Part shown: in pieces, positions 49,395-60,700 of the stretch
Layout of the letters: each line of letters starts with the position of its first letter
How positions within the stretch are numbered: position 1 is the first letter of the stretch
Assembly (NCBI GenBank): GCA_914767715.1
Contig: OU612068.1
Location: 20,522,001-20,586,000, forward strand
DNA: 64,000 bases
Reading direction: 5' to 3'
From: Membranipora membranacea
Taxonomy: Eukaryota; Bryozoa; Gymnolaemata; Cheilostomatida; Membraniporidae
Program-made: the position numbers and the translations under genes
The notes under the pieces: generated by a model
What the model was told of the DNA's origin: nothing
The model's database searches: none
What the model saw: only the letters and a program-made list of their open reading frames with translations

Positions 49395-51987
49395 TTCAGC
49401 ACTGTAGTTCTTCTCACTGCCATAAACTAAATAATGGCTCTCAAAAATCTCACTGTGCCTGAAACTGATCGTCAGTGCTTTCAAAAACTATTACTCAAAA
49501 CAACAGATACATCTCTTGTTAATTCCTCAATAAACAGAAAATGAGGTGTTCTATGATAATAACCTTTTATTTTCAATTTTCTTTTCTTTAAAGCCTGTTC
49601 AAGAATAGTTTGTAATATGAAAAAACATATATATTTCTACCACAAAAAGAAATTCTTGTGATACACAATCAATATTGTCTATTGTTAACAATGACATCAT
49701 GATAGCTGAATCGATCATTCGTCTTTCCGACAAGTGAAAGACCCTTTGTTCGACCAATAACATCGCTGATCTCAAAAATTTGTGTCAGCAATCTCACCAC
49801 AGATGGATGGTGCGCATGGGAATTCATGAAGTTTGGAGAATAGCTCAAGATTAATTTCTTAAGCTATCTTTATCGCTACCATGAAAGCTATTATCACAAC
49901 AGCCAATACTTTCATCAGACTGAAATAACGTTACATTGCGACGCGTCATGTGACCTTCAGGGAGCCATCAAACATGCAAATAGACAAAATCAAGGGAAGC
50001 TTGTTTTAACTGGCTATATCTGAGGAAGTTGTGCACACCCATCCTCAAAATTTTACATTCTGTATTTTGAGACATTGATGGATATATTGTGAAAGTAAGA
50101 AAGTCATTGACCAATTAGCTCAGAAGTTATGAATGAAAAACCATGCTGAGAAGCATGATGGTTTTACAATAGTTTATCATTGCTGGGTTAATATTATGGA
50201 TAGCACACATTCTAAAGAAAGCTCAACCCAGTTCTTTTGAAAGCCAAAGGATCAGTTGGTAAGTCATCATTACGTGTGCTAAAGCAGAAAAACCAACCAA
50301 GGCTCAGTACATTGTGAAGTTTAGAAGGTGGCCTGTTAATCGGTGAACAATGCCAGTTTACCGCTCAAACCAGAACCAGAACTTGAGTGCTGCCGCTGAC
50401 TCTACGACAATAACAAAGATGACTCTACTCTTGTCTGAATATGCTATGTTGCTGCTGAAGACGCCTCTTATAATAACCTACACAAAATCATGTGCTCCTG
50501 CCACCGCTGACAGGCGAGAAATATATGTTGTGTGTGTAATTACCATTGATATGATATATCAACTGGTAAATGATCTGGTCTCACTCAACACTCAGATCTC
50601 CTAACTAAGCTCCTCTGTAAGTAAGCTCAATAGTTATCGGTTAGGCAATGTATACCAACAAATAAGTATGAGGAGTGATGAAGATTATTTCCTTCTAAAA
50701 TGAAGTTGGTTCTCACAGGATAATCACAGAGTGAGGATACATCCTAGCTCTGTGAAATAATGATGTTGAGTCAAGGAGTTTGAGCAAGGAGTTCCTCTAA
50801 CTCCTTGGTTTTAGATATGAAAAACCTGTCGGTTAAAAATTGGTTATAATCAGGGGTCTTATCACATGCCTCACACAATGTAATAATGGTTGCTATTACT
50901 ACAATTACTGGGATTGAAGTAATTCTGCAGGGTCCAATTCCTTTCTGTTTGTAAGCAGGACGGAGTAAACCCTGAGGTTCAACGAACCACAGCTGGTAAA
51001 TGTCTTTGATTACATAATAAAAGTAACCCCCTCAGTCACGCGCAAATATCCCAACCCATGTCCCTTCTTATACTTATACCAAAAGAGAGTTTAATGTTTG
51101 CGATATTGAAATCCTTCACACCTATACATGTCATACAACGACTGTCTTTCGTCTGCCTTGAATTAAGACTGGAGACTGATAAGAGGATATTCAGATAATC
51201 CAAACACTGCCCTCTAATTACCTCCAAAGTAGTGATCGCCCAGATACACTTTGTTGCGCCTGAGCTGCTTGTCAGTGCTTTCAAAGACCATTTCCTAAAA
51301 CACAAACACGCTACGTTTCTTTTTAAAAGATTGATGATTGAGACGGAGGTATTACTGTGATTATCACAATTCTGTGTTTTTTGCGCTCATAATCTGTTAT
51401 TTATAAAGCGATTTGTGTAAGCATATGCCTGTATTTTTATCGTAATAAAAAGTTCTGGCTCCGTATCTGGTAGTGCATTGCCCAATCCAGCACGTGGACC
51501 CAGGTTACGTTTTGATCTCTGGTACTTATGAACACTCCTAGAAGGCACATTGATGGTTTAATGTTGTCTCCAGTCTCAATGAGTGGTAGGAATACAATAT
51601 ATCAATCAGTAATGTAATCAAATTTATGTTCAACATAATGACAAAGAATTTTCTACCAAATGACCAAGGAGTTTTGGTCACCTGGTAGAAATTCGATGAA
51701 AAGTCATTCCACGAATTGACTATTCGACGAAATAGTTTTCTACCAACTGACTACAATTCGTATTTTTATCGTAATAAAAAGTTCTTACATTATGTTAAAT
51801 CACCACTTGTTTTAAATCCTAATTCTTAAAATGTCTCCCACTCAATTTTTTAATGTACATTATGTTTAAGTTCCTGTAGAAACCAAATGAATTATGTATC
51901 ATTCATTATTCAAGCAGCTTGAGGTATGTAGAGCTGAAAAGATTTTCCCTTACCGATCAGTTTAAGATCTTTCCTTCTACAGACACA
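49395..51987. other. duplicated spacer, copy 2 (between A2M-2 and A2M-3)
   Basis: Near-identical to 31343-33940. It holds the A2M-2 3' untranslated region, the second copy of the short open frame (50350-50604) and the A2M-3 upstream region, in which the TATA-like site is changed to TATGTA. No recognisable gene was found. Confidence 0.8.
49529..49534 (+). terminator. A2M-2 poly(A) signal AATAAA
   Basis: AATAAA lies 135 bases after the A2M-2 stop codon and corresponds to 31469-31474 in copy 1. Confidence 0.6.
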
Positions 51988-54900
51988 ATGTGTTTATTTT
52001 CACTCTGTGCTCTAGTAGCACTCGGCGCTCAGCTTACTCTGACTCTAAAGTAAGTTATTCCTGCTTGTAATATTTTTTACTATTGCAACCCGAAGATGCT
52101 ATCATTTATTCTAGAACTTACTTCACCATCAGGTTGCAGCACTTTTTCATTGTTGCTTTAAATGGAATTGCAACTTTCAAGATATTTTTGTCTCTAAATA
52201 AGTGAAAAACTCTTTTGTTATCAAACTTCGATGAAGTTCCTTGAGCAAGATTCTTGGTTCAATAATGGCTTTACAAAAATGTCGATCAATGCTGTTGAAG
52301 CTTTAGATATGCAGCAATTTTAACTTTTACATTGGGCGTATCTCATTTTGTCAATTGAGGTGTGTGGCATTCAGGCTCCTCACAGAAATTATAATATAAT
52401 TATAAATTTGGATAGATAGCTGTCCTATTTTGAATTTTAAATTCAAAAGCCCCGCATCCACAATCTTTTGACGCTAACTTAATTTTTTATAGAGTTCATG
52501 CAGACGGCTGTTATGATTGTGAGTTGATTGCAGATGACTTTAAAAGTTTCAGGACCCTTTAAATACTTTTCTGGAAATTATTTGAAATGTGAATCAAGTG
52601 GTTAACCTGAAATCTAAGGCATTACATTTATCTTTTTCATTTGAAAACTATCAGATATTTAAATCAAGTGGTTAACCTGAAATCTAACATGTCACTTTTT
52701 TTTTAAGTGAGCCCTCATACCTTATAAGCACACCAAACAGATGGATACACGAGAGGCCAGAGATGGTATGTGTTGACTTATATAATGTGAGACAGAGGAT
52801 GACTATCTCTCTGACTCTGCAGACTATGTGGATAGGAAGAAGCTGGAGACCAATACCAGCTGGAGCTCAGAATGAGACTGTCGCAAATTCCTCTCTAAAC
52901 ATTTCTCCATCTGGTGAGTGAACTTGTAATACTATGCTTTATTCATTGCTGTATTCTTTTTTTTCCTCGCAAATCGGTCTCTTTTTTTCCTGGAATTTTT
53001 ATTCAATACACTAACTTCTTTGGCAGGTCATCGCAGAGTTTTTTTGCTAGTCAACCTGGTTCAAGGCTCCTAAATTTAATAACCAATACCAAACAATTTA
53101 TGTAAACTTTCTTTCAATAAATCCTTGTATTGTAACAAGTACCTTTGATGCATATGCTAGAAATTTTGATCAATGGAAGATAATCTGTCCTGAAACCTCT
53201 GATTACTTTAAAGAACTGCAAGTCACATTTGCAGTTCTTAAGTATAATCAAGGATTAACTCCTTGGTATAATTAATTGCCTTCCTTGCAGTCGCTACCTC
53301 AATACAGATGTCACCTTTGTACAAACTGACAAACCCATCTACAATCCTGGACAACTAGGTATATCCAACTTGGTCAACATTCAATTAAATCCAGCACAAA
53401 TTCTCTTGATTACCATTGTGATAAATTTAATTTTGTGTGATTGGCATTTAACCCTAACCATAGAAATAGAGCCCAATAGAAACCTAAGCCGCTCTTAGGA
53501 GTCGCTCCATTTTTCGTGAATCTCCTGAATATAAGAAATCAGTGATGGGGATTTGTTCAAGAATGATTTAGAATGAACTTAATGGGCTAGCCGGAAAACA
53601 TAACATAACAAGTTATAAATCCCTACCACTGATGGCGGTCAACCAGTAATAACGAAAACCGCAAAAATCGAGCAGGCATCTACTTAGCGATGTCTATGAC
53701 CCTAACCTATGTGCTGGCTCTGATTGGTTGGGTGGAGGACCAATCAGAGCCAACACATCAAGTACAATTTAATGCCAAACACACAAAAATAAAATTATCA
53801 CAATGACAACAATGATAATTTATGTTGCAGTTAATTAATGTGGACTGGCAATATAGTATTTGCTCTGATTGGATGGGTTGGTACCCAATCAGAGACAACA
53901 CATTTTGCTAATTTAATCACTCCTCTTTCAGCCTGTGAAAATAAATTTGTGGGGGAGTGAGTGAACAGGTTCATAATGTTGTGAAAGTTGCATTTGATCC
54001 ACCTACTAAGAATGGTGATAGCTGCTTAGTTATTGGCTGAATATGTTAGGAAATATTTTGATGCTAATCTATCACAGGAACCAAATTTATCTAGCGCAAT
54101 CATGAATCAATAATTTTTGGTTGTTGAGCATTGAAACATTAATTTTATAGGGTATAAATAAACTATCAAACACAAATATATTCTCCGGTGCAAGTAAAGC
54201 TGGGATGTCTAACATGCTCACTCTTAGATCTATTCAGCGAGAGGCGGGCGTGCTTTAGACCGAATAAAACAGCCTGAGCTGAAAATTTTTTAAATGTAAA
54301 AAGGTTCAGCGATCACTTTGATCTACTTCTAGATAAACTCCTGTTGTTCATTATGCTGAACTATATATGAGTATAAAAAGTGAAAATATTGTGTTTTGTA
54401 GTAAAGATCAGGATTCTCATCCTTGACACCACCCTCAGACCCTCCTATGACATGGTAAGATTATCTGACATATCTTTGTGTAATACTGAAACGGAACAGA
54501 TTACGGTTGAAGAAGAATTTCGGCAATGCCTCAATCTACATTATATGCCATAGAAAGTCAAGACATTCTCTGGAATGTTACAGCATGCAGTAATATCCTC
54601 TCTGACTTTTGTTACAGCTCTAATAATGGTCGCTAAAAGTTGCAACCGGTTTTCTTCTGAATTGAAGTGGAATAGGATGAAAATGTGTGTTAACTGAAAT
54701 TGGCGTCTAATTGGATGATTTGTTGTAGTTTGATGAAGTTTCCATTGAGGCACCAAACGGAGTGATAGTCGAGCAATGGAACAACATCACTGTCACCAAA
54801 GGTAAGAAGATTTGTAGGTTTTAACTCTCCAAGCCCTAGGGATATTGATATGAATATAAATATATCAGTGCCTAGGTGCCAGTCATGAACGTGAATTTTT

Positions 54901-56625
54901 GTTGTGCTCACTTTTCAAAGAGGGAAAAAACGCGGTAAGTACATACTTGGATAATCTATCAGCCTGTAATGTATATATGATAAGTGTCTCCCTTGTAAAG
55001 TCCTTAAACAATCCATATAATTGGAAATTCATGATTTTTTGTTAAGCTTTCGTCTTTATCTTGTAATTCTTTTTTCCCTAGTCTGCTCATACACAAAATT
55101 GACAGCATTGCTTGCTATGTTATTCAAACTTTCCTTCTCTAGGAATGGTACAGTTAGAATTTCAGCTTCATTCTGAACCAGAAAAGGGACATTATAAAAT
55201 CCAGCTGAGAAGAAATGAATCTAGTTATGCTTTTGGTCATCAAACAACAGAGAGTTTTGAGGTTAGAGAATATGGCAAGGTTTTTGATCAAAAAACATTA
55301 ATATTTTTATTGCCTTGCCCTATAATTACCTTGACAGGTAAACGTTTCCACTTGTTTGCTCTTTGCAGCTGTTTTACCACAGGATAAGAAATTAATCAGA
55401 AAACCTAAAATAATGTGTACTCTGTTCTGTTAGTGATGCTCCAAAATTATTTCTGATATAGTACATTTAGGTTCACTGCATTATGGTTATGACCATGCAT
55501 CACATCACGCCCTTAAAACTTTTTCTTTTGGATTTTATTTTAGTATTTCTCTGTTTTACAGTTCTACCCAAATATGAGGTTACCATTGAGCCACCAAAGT
55601 TTATGACATTTCAAGTAGAGAGAGTAATCGCCAAGGTGTGCGCAAAGTAAGTCAAGTAATACTTTCAATCGATAGAAATTAATCTTAAATTTACAGTAGT
55701 GCTATTTTATAATGTTCTTCATTTCAGATATCATGATAAAATATAACTTCATAAAACCGAAACACTTCCTAATTGACAAATGGTATGATATTTTCATATA
55801 ATATTTATCATGATATTAATGGGTGGATGCTTAGCCCTTTCTATTGTGTTCAGGTACACATTTGGAAAGCCTGTACGTGGAACAGTAGAGGACAGTGTTT
55901 GTGTAAAGGACGAGACAGGATCCTGGTTGAGAAGAAAGAGATCACCTTTTTGGAATAATTGGATCTTCAGGACAACCAGAACTAGTAGATGACACTGTGG
56001 CTCACTCTTACTGTACTCTGGTCAATCAACCTGTAAGTGACCAACTTCACTATCTACTGTGAATAACAATATTGTAAAGATTTCAATATTATATGGAATA
56101 TCTGTGTATGCCATTATCCCTCACTTCATCTTAGGAAACTGTATGCAGGATATAGCAGTTTTAGAGATGAATGCATAATATGTAGCGCATAATGTGTAAC
56201 ACATAATGTGTAACGCATAATGTGGCCGTCGGAAGGGGGGCAAGAGTCTTGGGGGGGGGGGAGGGGGCTCAGACTATGTCAGGCATAATGTATAACTCAT
56301 GACACAGAACACAAAACAGACAGATGATGTATTTGAGATTATTATTTCTGAAGGACCACAGAATGTAAACTTATGTATATAAAATATTGTTTATATTTCA
56401 CAGTTAGTCGATGGATGTTACACTATCAATGTTACAAGATCTGATGTTGGATACAACCGATATACTGCTTACCAATATGGAGTCAATCTCGAAATTGCAG
56501 CTAGAGTTAAGGAAAAGGGTACGAATCAATACCTAAATGCAACAACTGAAACTCTAGCATTCAAAGAGTATGGCATCAAGAATCAGAATGTCACCAGAAG
56601 AGCTCGTCCAATCATTGTCTTTTAA
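51988..56625 (+). pseudogene. alpha-2-macroglobulin-like copy 3, truncated and frameshifted
   Basis: Exon remnants: 51988-52049, 52708-52913, 53291-53358, 54402-54454, 54729-54801, 55143-55274, 55562-55646, 55854-56032, 56404-56625. Signal peptide and MG1-MG3 sequences are close to A2M-2. Lesions: exon 3 has lost 148 bp of its 5' part (68 against 216 nt), shifting the frame to a TAG at 53356-53358. Exon 8 has one extra T (179 against 178 nt), giving an early stop. The exon 6 donor is GC (55275-55276), which may still splice. The TATA-like box is mutated. Inside exon 9 the sequence jumps after KEYGIK to QNVTRRARPIIVF and a stop, which corresponds to the last exon of A2M, so MG4 to the receptor-binding domain, including bait and thioester, is deleted. 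Skipping exon 3 would keep frame, but exon 8 would still break it. Confidence 0.9.
53450..53706. repeat. dispersed repeat (family R) in A2M-3 intron 3
   Basis: The duplicate of 35553-35807, in the same intron and orientation. Confidence 0.6.
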
Positions 56626-57780
56626 TTTTCTGTCTTGTCTTCCTCACTTCCGCCCCAATAAATCTCTGCGATTTAAACTGATTGTCACTACTTTCATGAG
56701 CTCTTCATACAGAGGACATTGATTCACATCTTTTACCTCTGTACCTTTGCTTTTTGTATCAATTTAATTTTTACTATTTCACAAGAATCTGACAATTGTT
56801 CAAATAAATGTTGTACAAAATTAGTGTGTAAAAAATGTTTTCAAAACGACGGAGTGCATAGACATTTTATGTTTTACCACCAAAATAGAGTCTTCTGAAA
56901 AGTTGTCATAAGTAAGGAGTAAGGCAAGCCATGATGTTGTTTGTTATCGATTACAGGGTTCCATCATGGGAAAGTTCCAGTTACGTTCTCGCTGGGTTGA
57001 TATTTTGGCATTTTCTTACCCCAAAACACAAGTGAATGAAATGATGCCGGTAAAGCAGGTCGATATAGGGTTTCAGGTTAGTTGGTGTTTTACACTGTCG
57101 GTGCTGGCATCATAGCTAGTCTATTAATGAATTATGAATTAAGTCTGGTCCCTCAGAGAATGTGGCGGAGGGATACAACCAAAGCTGGTGACATATTTCT
57201 TGTGCAAGTCGGATCAAGAGTTTTGTATAACAAAAGGTGTGTTTATATTAAGAAAATAAATATTTTTTCTAACACATTACATTAACATCAACATATACTT
57301 CAGGAAATTTATCACCTAGCAACAACTGACAATATAAGGGTACAATGAGTACGTACATAGAGTAGAATATACGGGCAGAATACTGGGCACCTTGTGGAAC
57401 ATACATAAGTCAATCAAATCACTGACTATCCATTAACTGAGACATTTCCATACATAGCTGATGTCTAGATTGAGAATTACCAATTTTGGAAACCATTTCT
57501 ACATACAGATGGTTAACTATGGTAAGAAAATATTAGGTATGAAAATCAAGGCATAATAATATCAGTGGAACTTACACAGGTGGCCTAGTAGCTAAGCAAA
57601 ATTCTTATAATATTTGAGCAGAATTTTTTTTTCTTTTACTGGTAGCTCTAATCCTGTCAGTGCAAATAGGGGGCTGTAGGGGAGCGGGTGGGGGGAGTGT
57701 CACAATGTATTTGTGTGAAATAAATATAGCTATGATCACATCATGAGAGGACACCAGCATTTCATCTAGCTGCCGCCATC
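56626..57780. other. convergent spacer between A2M-3 and the ANKRD13-like gene
   Basis: AATAAA occurs at 56657-56662 and 56803-56808 on the plus strand. The sequence here does not match the 3' flanks of A2M-1 or A2M-2, so it is probably the original 3' flank of the ancestral copy-3 gene. One exon-like open stretch lies at 56957-57076 (see findings). Otherwise nothing was recognised. Confidence 0.5.
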
Positions 57781-60700
57781 TTATTTTTCAATAAGTGAGA
57801 GAGCGAGAATTTTCTCCAGCTCTTCCTGTTCCCTCCTTGCTAGATCATCTTGTTGAGTTGGAGGAGGAGCAGGCGGTGACTGATCTGTTTCCTGTTTGGA
57901 CATCTCTAGAGCCATGGCCAACTGTGATTCATAGTCTAATGCTGCCGGATTACTAAAATGATAATTAATTAGTTGGTTATCAGTACAGTGTTAGGAGCTA
58001 ACTCCGAGCTGACAACCTGCGGCGGCAGCATTCTAAGCTATAAATTACATGTCTACCTTAAATCTTTTGACTTCAAATCAAATCTCGGGATATCTTTGAC
58101 ATATAAGCATCAGTATTAAAATTAAGGAAAGTATTGTCGCTAAGGTTTTAATTGTAGTTTTATAGGGAACTTTCAGGCAAAACTGCCCAACAATTCTTTG
58201 CTGATAAGAACTTTACAGGACTTGATTTCAGTTTAACAAAAGTTTGCATTATGCATAAAATTTCCGTGGAACCAAAATTCCATATTACTGCATTCTGTCA
58301 ACTCTGTGTTCCTGAACCAGTATCAATAAATCTAATTGTGACTTTATATTAGACCACTAACCGAGATGTGGTGGTACGCCTTGCAGGATGAGGAGAGCTA
58401 CCCTCCTGAGAGAATGACTGGAGAGCTTCTGTTAAGTTGAGATGCTGACTCTGCTGCTGCTGACTCTGCGGAGATGAGTCTGAGCTTTCAGACTCCATCA
58501 GACTCTGCTGTATGGCAAACTGTAACAGCTGATCGTCCTGATCTACATACCTCTCCTCATTGTGACTGCCGGAATCTGTAAATCGTAATACAATTATGAA
58601 CAAGGAGTTTCACATTACACCATTAAATTAAGATTGACATAATATCATTGACTTAACTACCAGCTTACAGGCCTCATCTTTTAATAACGCCAGTCAGCCA
58701 CATAAATATGAAACAAACTAGTGAAAACAAATTAATGAAACAATGTCTTTATACCACTGGACATACTGCAAATATGTGATGTTGACAGACAGTAAGTTTT
58801 GATAGAAGTTCGATAAATGGTGAAAGAAATCACCCATTTATTCCATTACGTAATTAACTAATTCAGACGGAAGAGAGGAAGAGATTAGGAATGGTACCTA
58901 CCCTAGATCGTTTGAGTTTTGGAAGCCTTGTTTTTATGTCTTAGCTGATATCTAAAGCTATATCATTTAATATCAAAAGATAAAAAGATGACGCTATTTA
59001 ACATATCACTTACTGATCACTCTGTAGTTTGGAGGAGAATCAAACACAGTTTCATCAACAGCACAAGAAGATACTACAGACTCAAACAGAGTCTCCCCGT
59101 TCTCGTCCTCTCTCTGCTGAGTATCTCTGATCACTGATACCCTGTCCACAGGGGTATCCACCGAGTATATGTTACCAAATGTTATCTTAGCGTTTATTAT
59201 GTGGAATATCGGAATTTCTGAAAGAACGAATGATGTTTTGGAATTTTATGCGTTCATCAACATCATTATCAACATGCTGAAGTAATAGGGAGGTTGTGAA
59301 AACCGTCCGGGAATGTGAACCGATACCTGATACAACAACTACTTGGTCCATGAAACCATCTCATATCATGGTCAATATGGTACGACTTTCAAGTGTCAAG
59401 GTACATCATAATGCATTGAAAGAAGTGGCCTTTTCTATTGTCATGAGAGTGTAACTTCAAATCATGTTAATGTCAAGTGACTAACATGGTGAAACATATA
59501 ATATATGTGATGACAATACCATGTTTCAGGGGAAGACAACTATGAATGTGCAACTTCTCTTTATCTATATGGGTATTTGTCTGTTACTGCAAGGCATTGG
59601 CTTTGTAAGCCAGCAACTTGAAACTGATTCTTGCCAATGATGTCAGAGCTGTGATGGACACCTTAATGACATATCATTCGTTTTATTTGAGCAACTCCTT
59701 GGTTTGACCCACCCACATATTTTTTTCAAAGTCAACATGGCTACTTAAACTGTTTATTTTTAAACGAAGCAGAGCGTGCACAGTGTCTATAGAGAATATC
59801 ACAGTACGGAACATTTGCACGGGTCTTTATCTTGCAGGAAGGACTACTTACTCAGGTGCTGTGAGAGACCTTACTGACCAGACTTTATATTAATTTGGCA
59901 AACTTGACTTACCAATTTTAACAGGAAATCCAGCAGGTAGTTGGAGGGTGATAAATTCCTTGAGTTTACGAAAATGTGGATTAGTGGCTGCCATCAGATC
60001 TATGATGGGTAAGACCTGAAAATAAAACAGTATAGTAAAAGAATTCACTCGGCACCCCAGGCTCTGATTCACAGCAGGACCAAGATTAAATAAATTAATT
60101 AAATCTACATTTCAACAGTTTCATGGCTCACCAAAGCTGCATCGATGACCTGCAGGATTTGAAGTAAAGTAAAACAAAATTTATGTTTATATATTATCAA
60201 CAATCATGCAATTTATTTTTAGCTTCTAGCTCCAAGCGAAGGCAGGTTTATCTGAATCGGGTATCCGAGGATAACAACCCCTCATTTTGTTGCATTTTTT
60301 TCTTGTACCACACATGTATCAGCACCATACCTGTTCTTGTAGAGTGAGAGGGTAATCCTCACAGAGTGACAAGCTAGCCTTGAATTTCTGTATTTTAGTG
60401 TTCGTCTCTCGGGGACGCCCAATGTCCCTATCCTTGAGATCAACAGTAGAGTCAAAATACTCCTCTGGGGTAATACTACACGGGTTGTTTATATCCACAC
60501 ATTCATCCTGAAATATATACAGGCATATAGAGTTATTTTTGTCAGATGAATTACAATTTTTATGATGCAAAGTTGGTAGATAGGCTCGAAATGAGTTGCT
60601 CTAATGTGATAATTATAAATTCAAACGTATTTTCCATATTCGGTGCCCTTGATATTTGAGAGGCGACAATTGAACAATAGCAAAATCTTCTTTTTTATCA

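Noticed and set aside
51988..56625. A2M-3 as a functional short secreted A2M
   Set aside because: Two independent frameshifts (exon 3 deletion, exon 8 insertion) break the frame. Skipping exon 3 rescues only the first.
58349..58603. Independent small Gln/Ser-rich protein
   Set aside because: The frame is an exon of the ANKRD13-like gene (58362-58575) with GT-AG borders and a ubiquitin-interacting motif.
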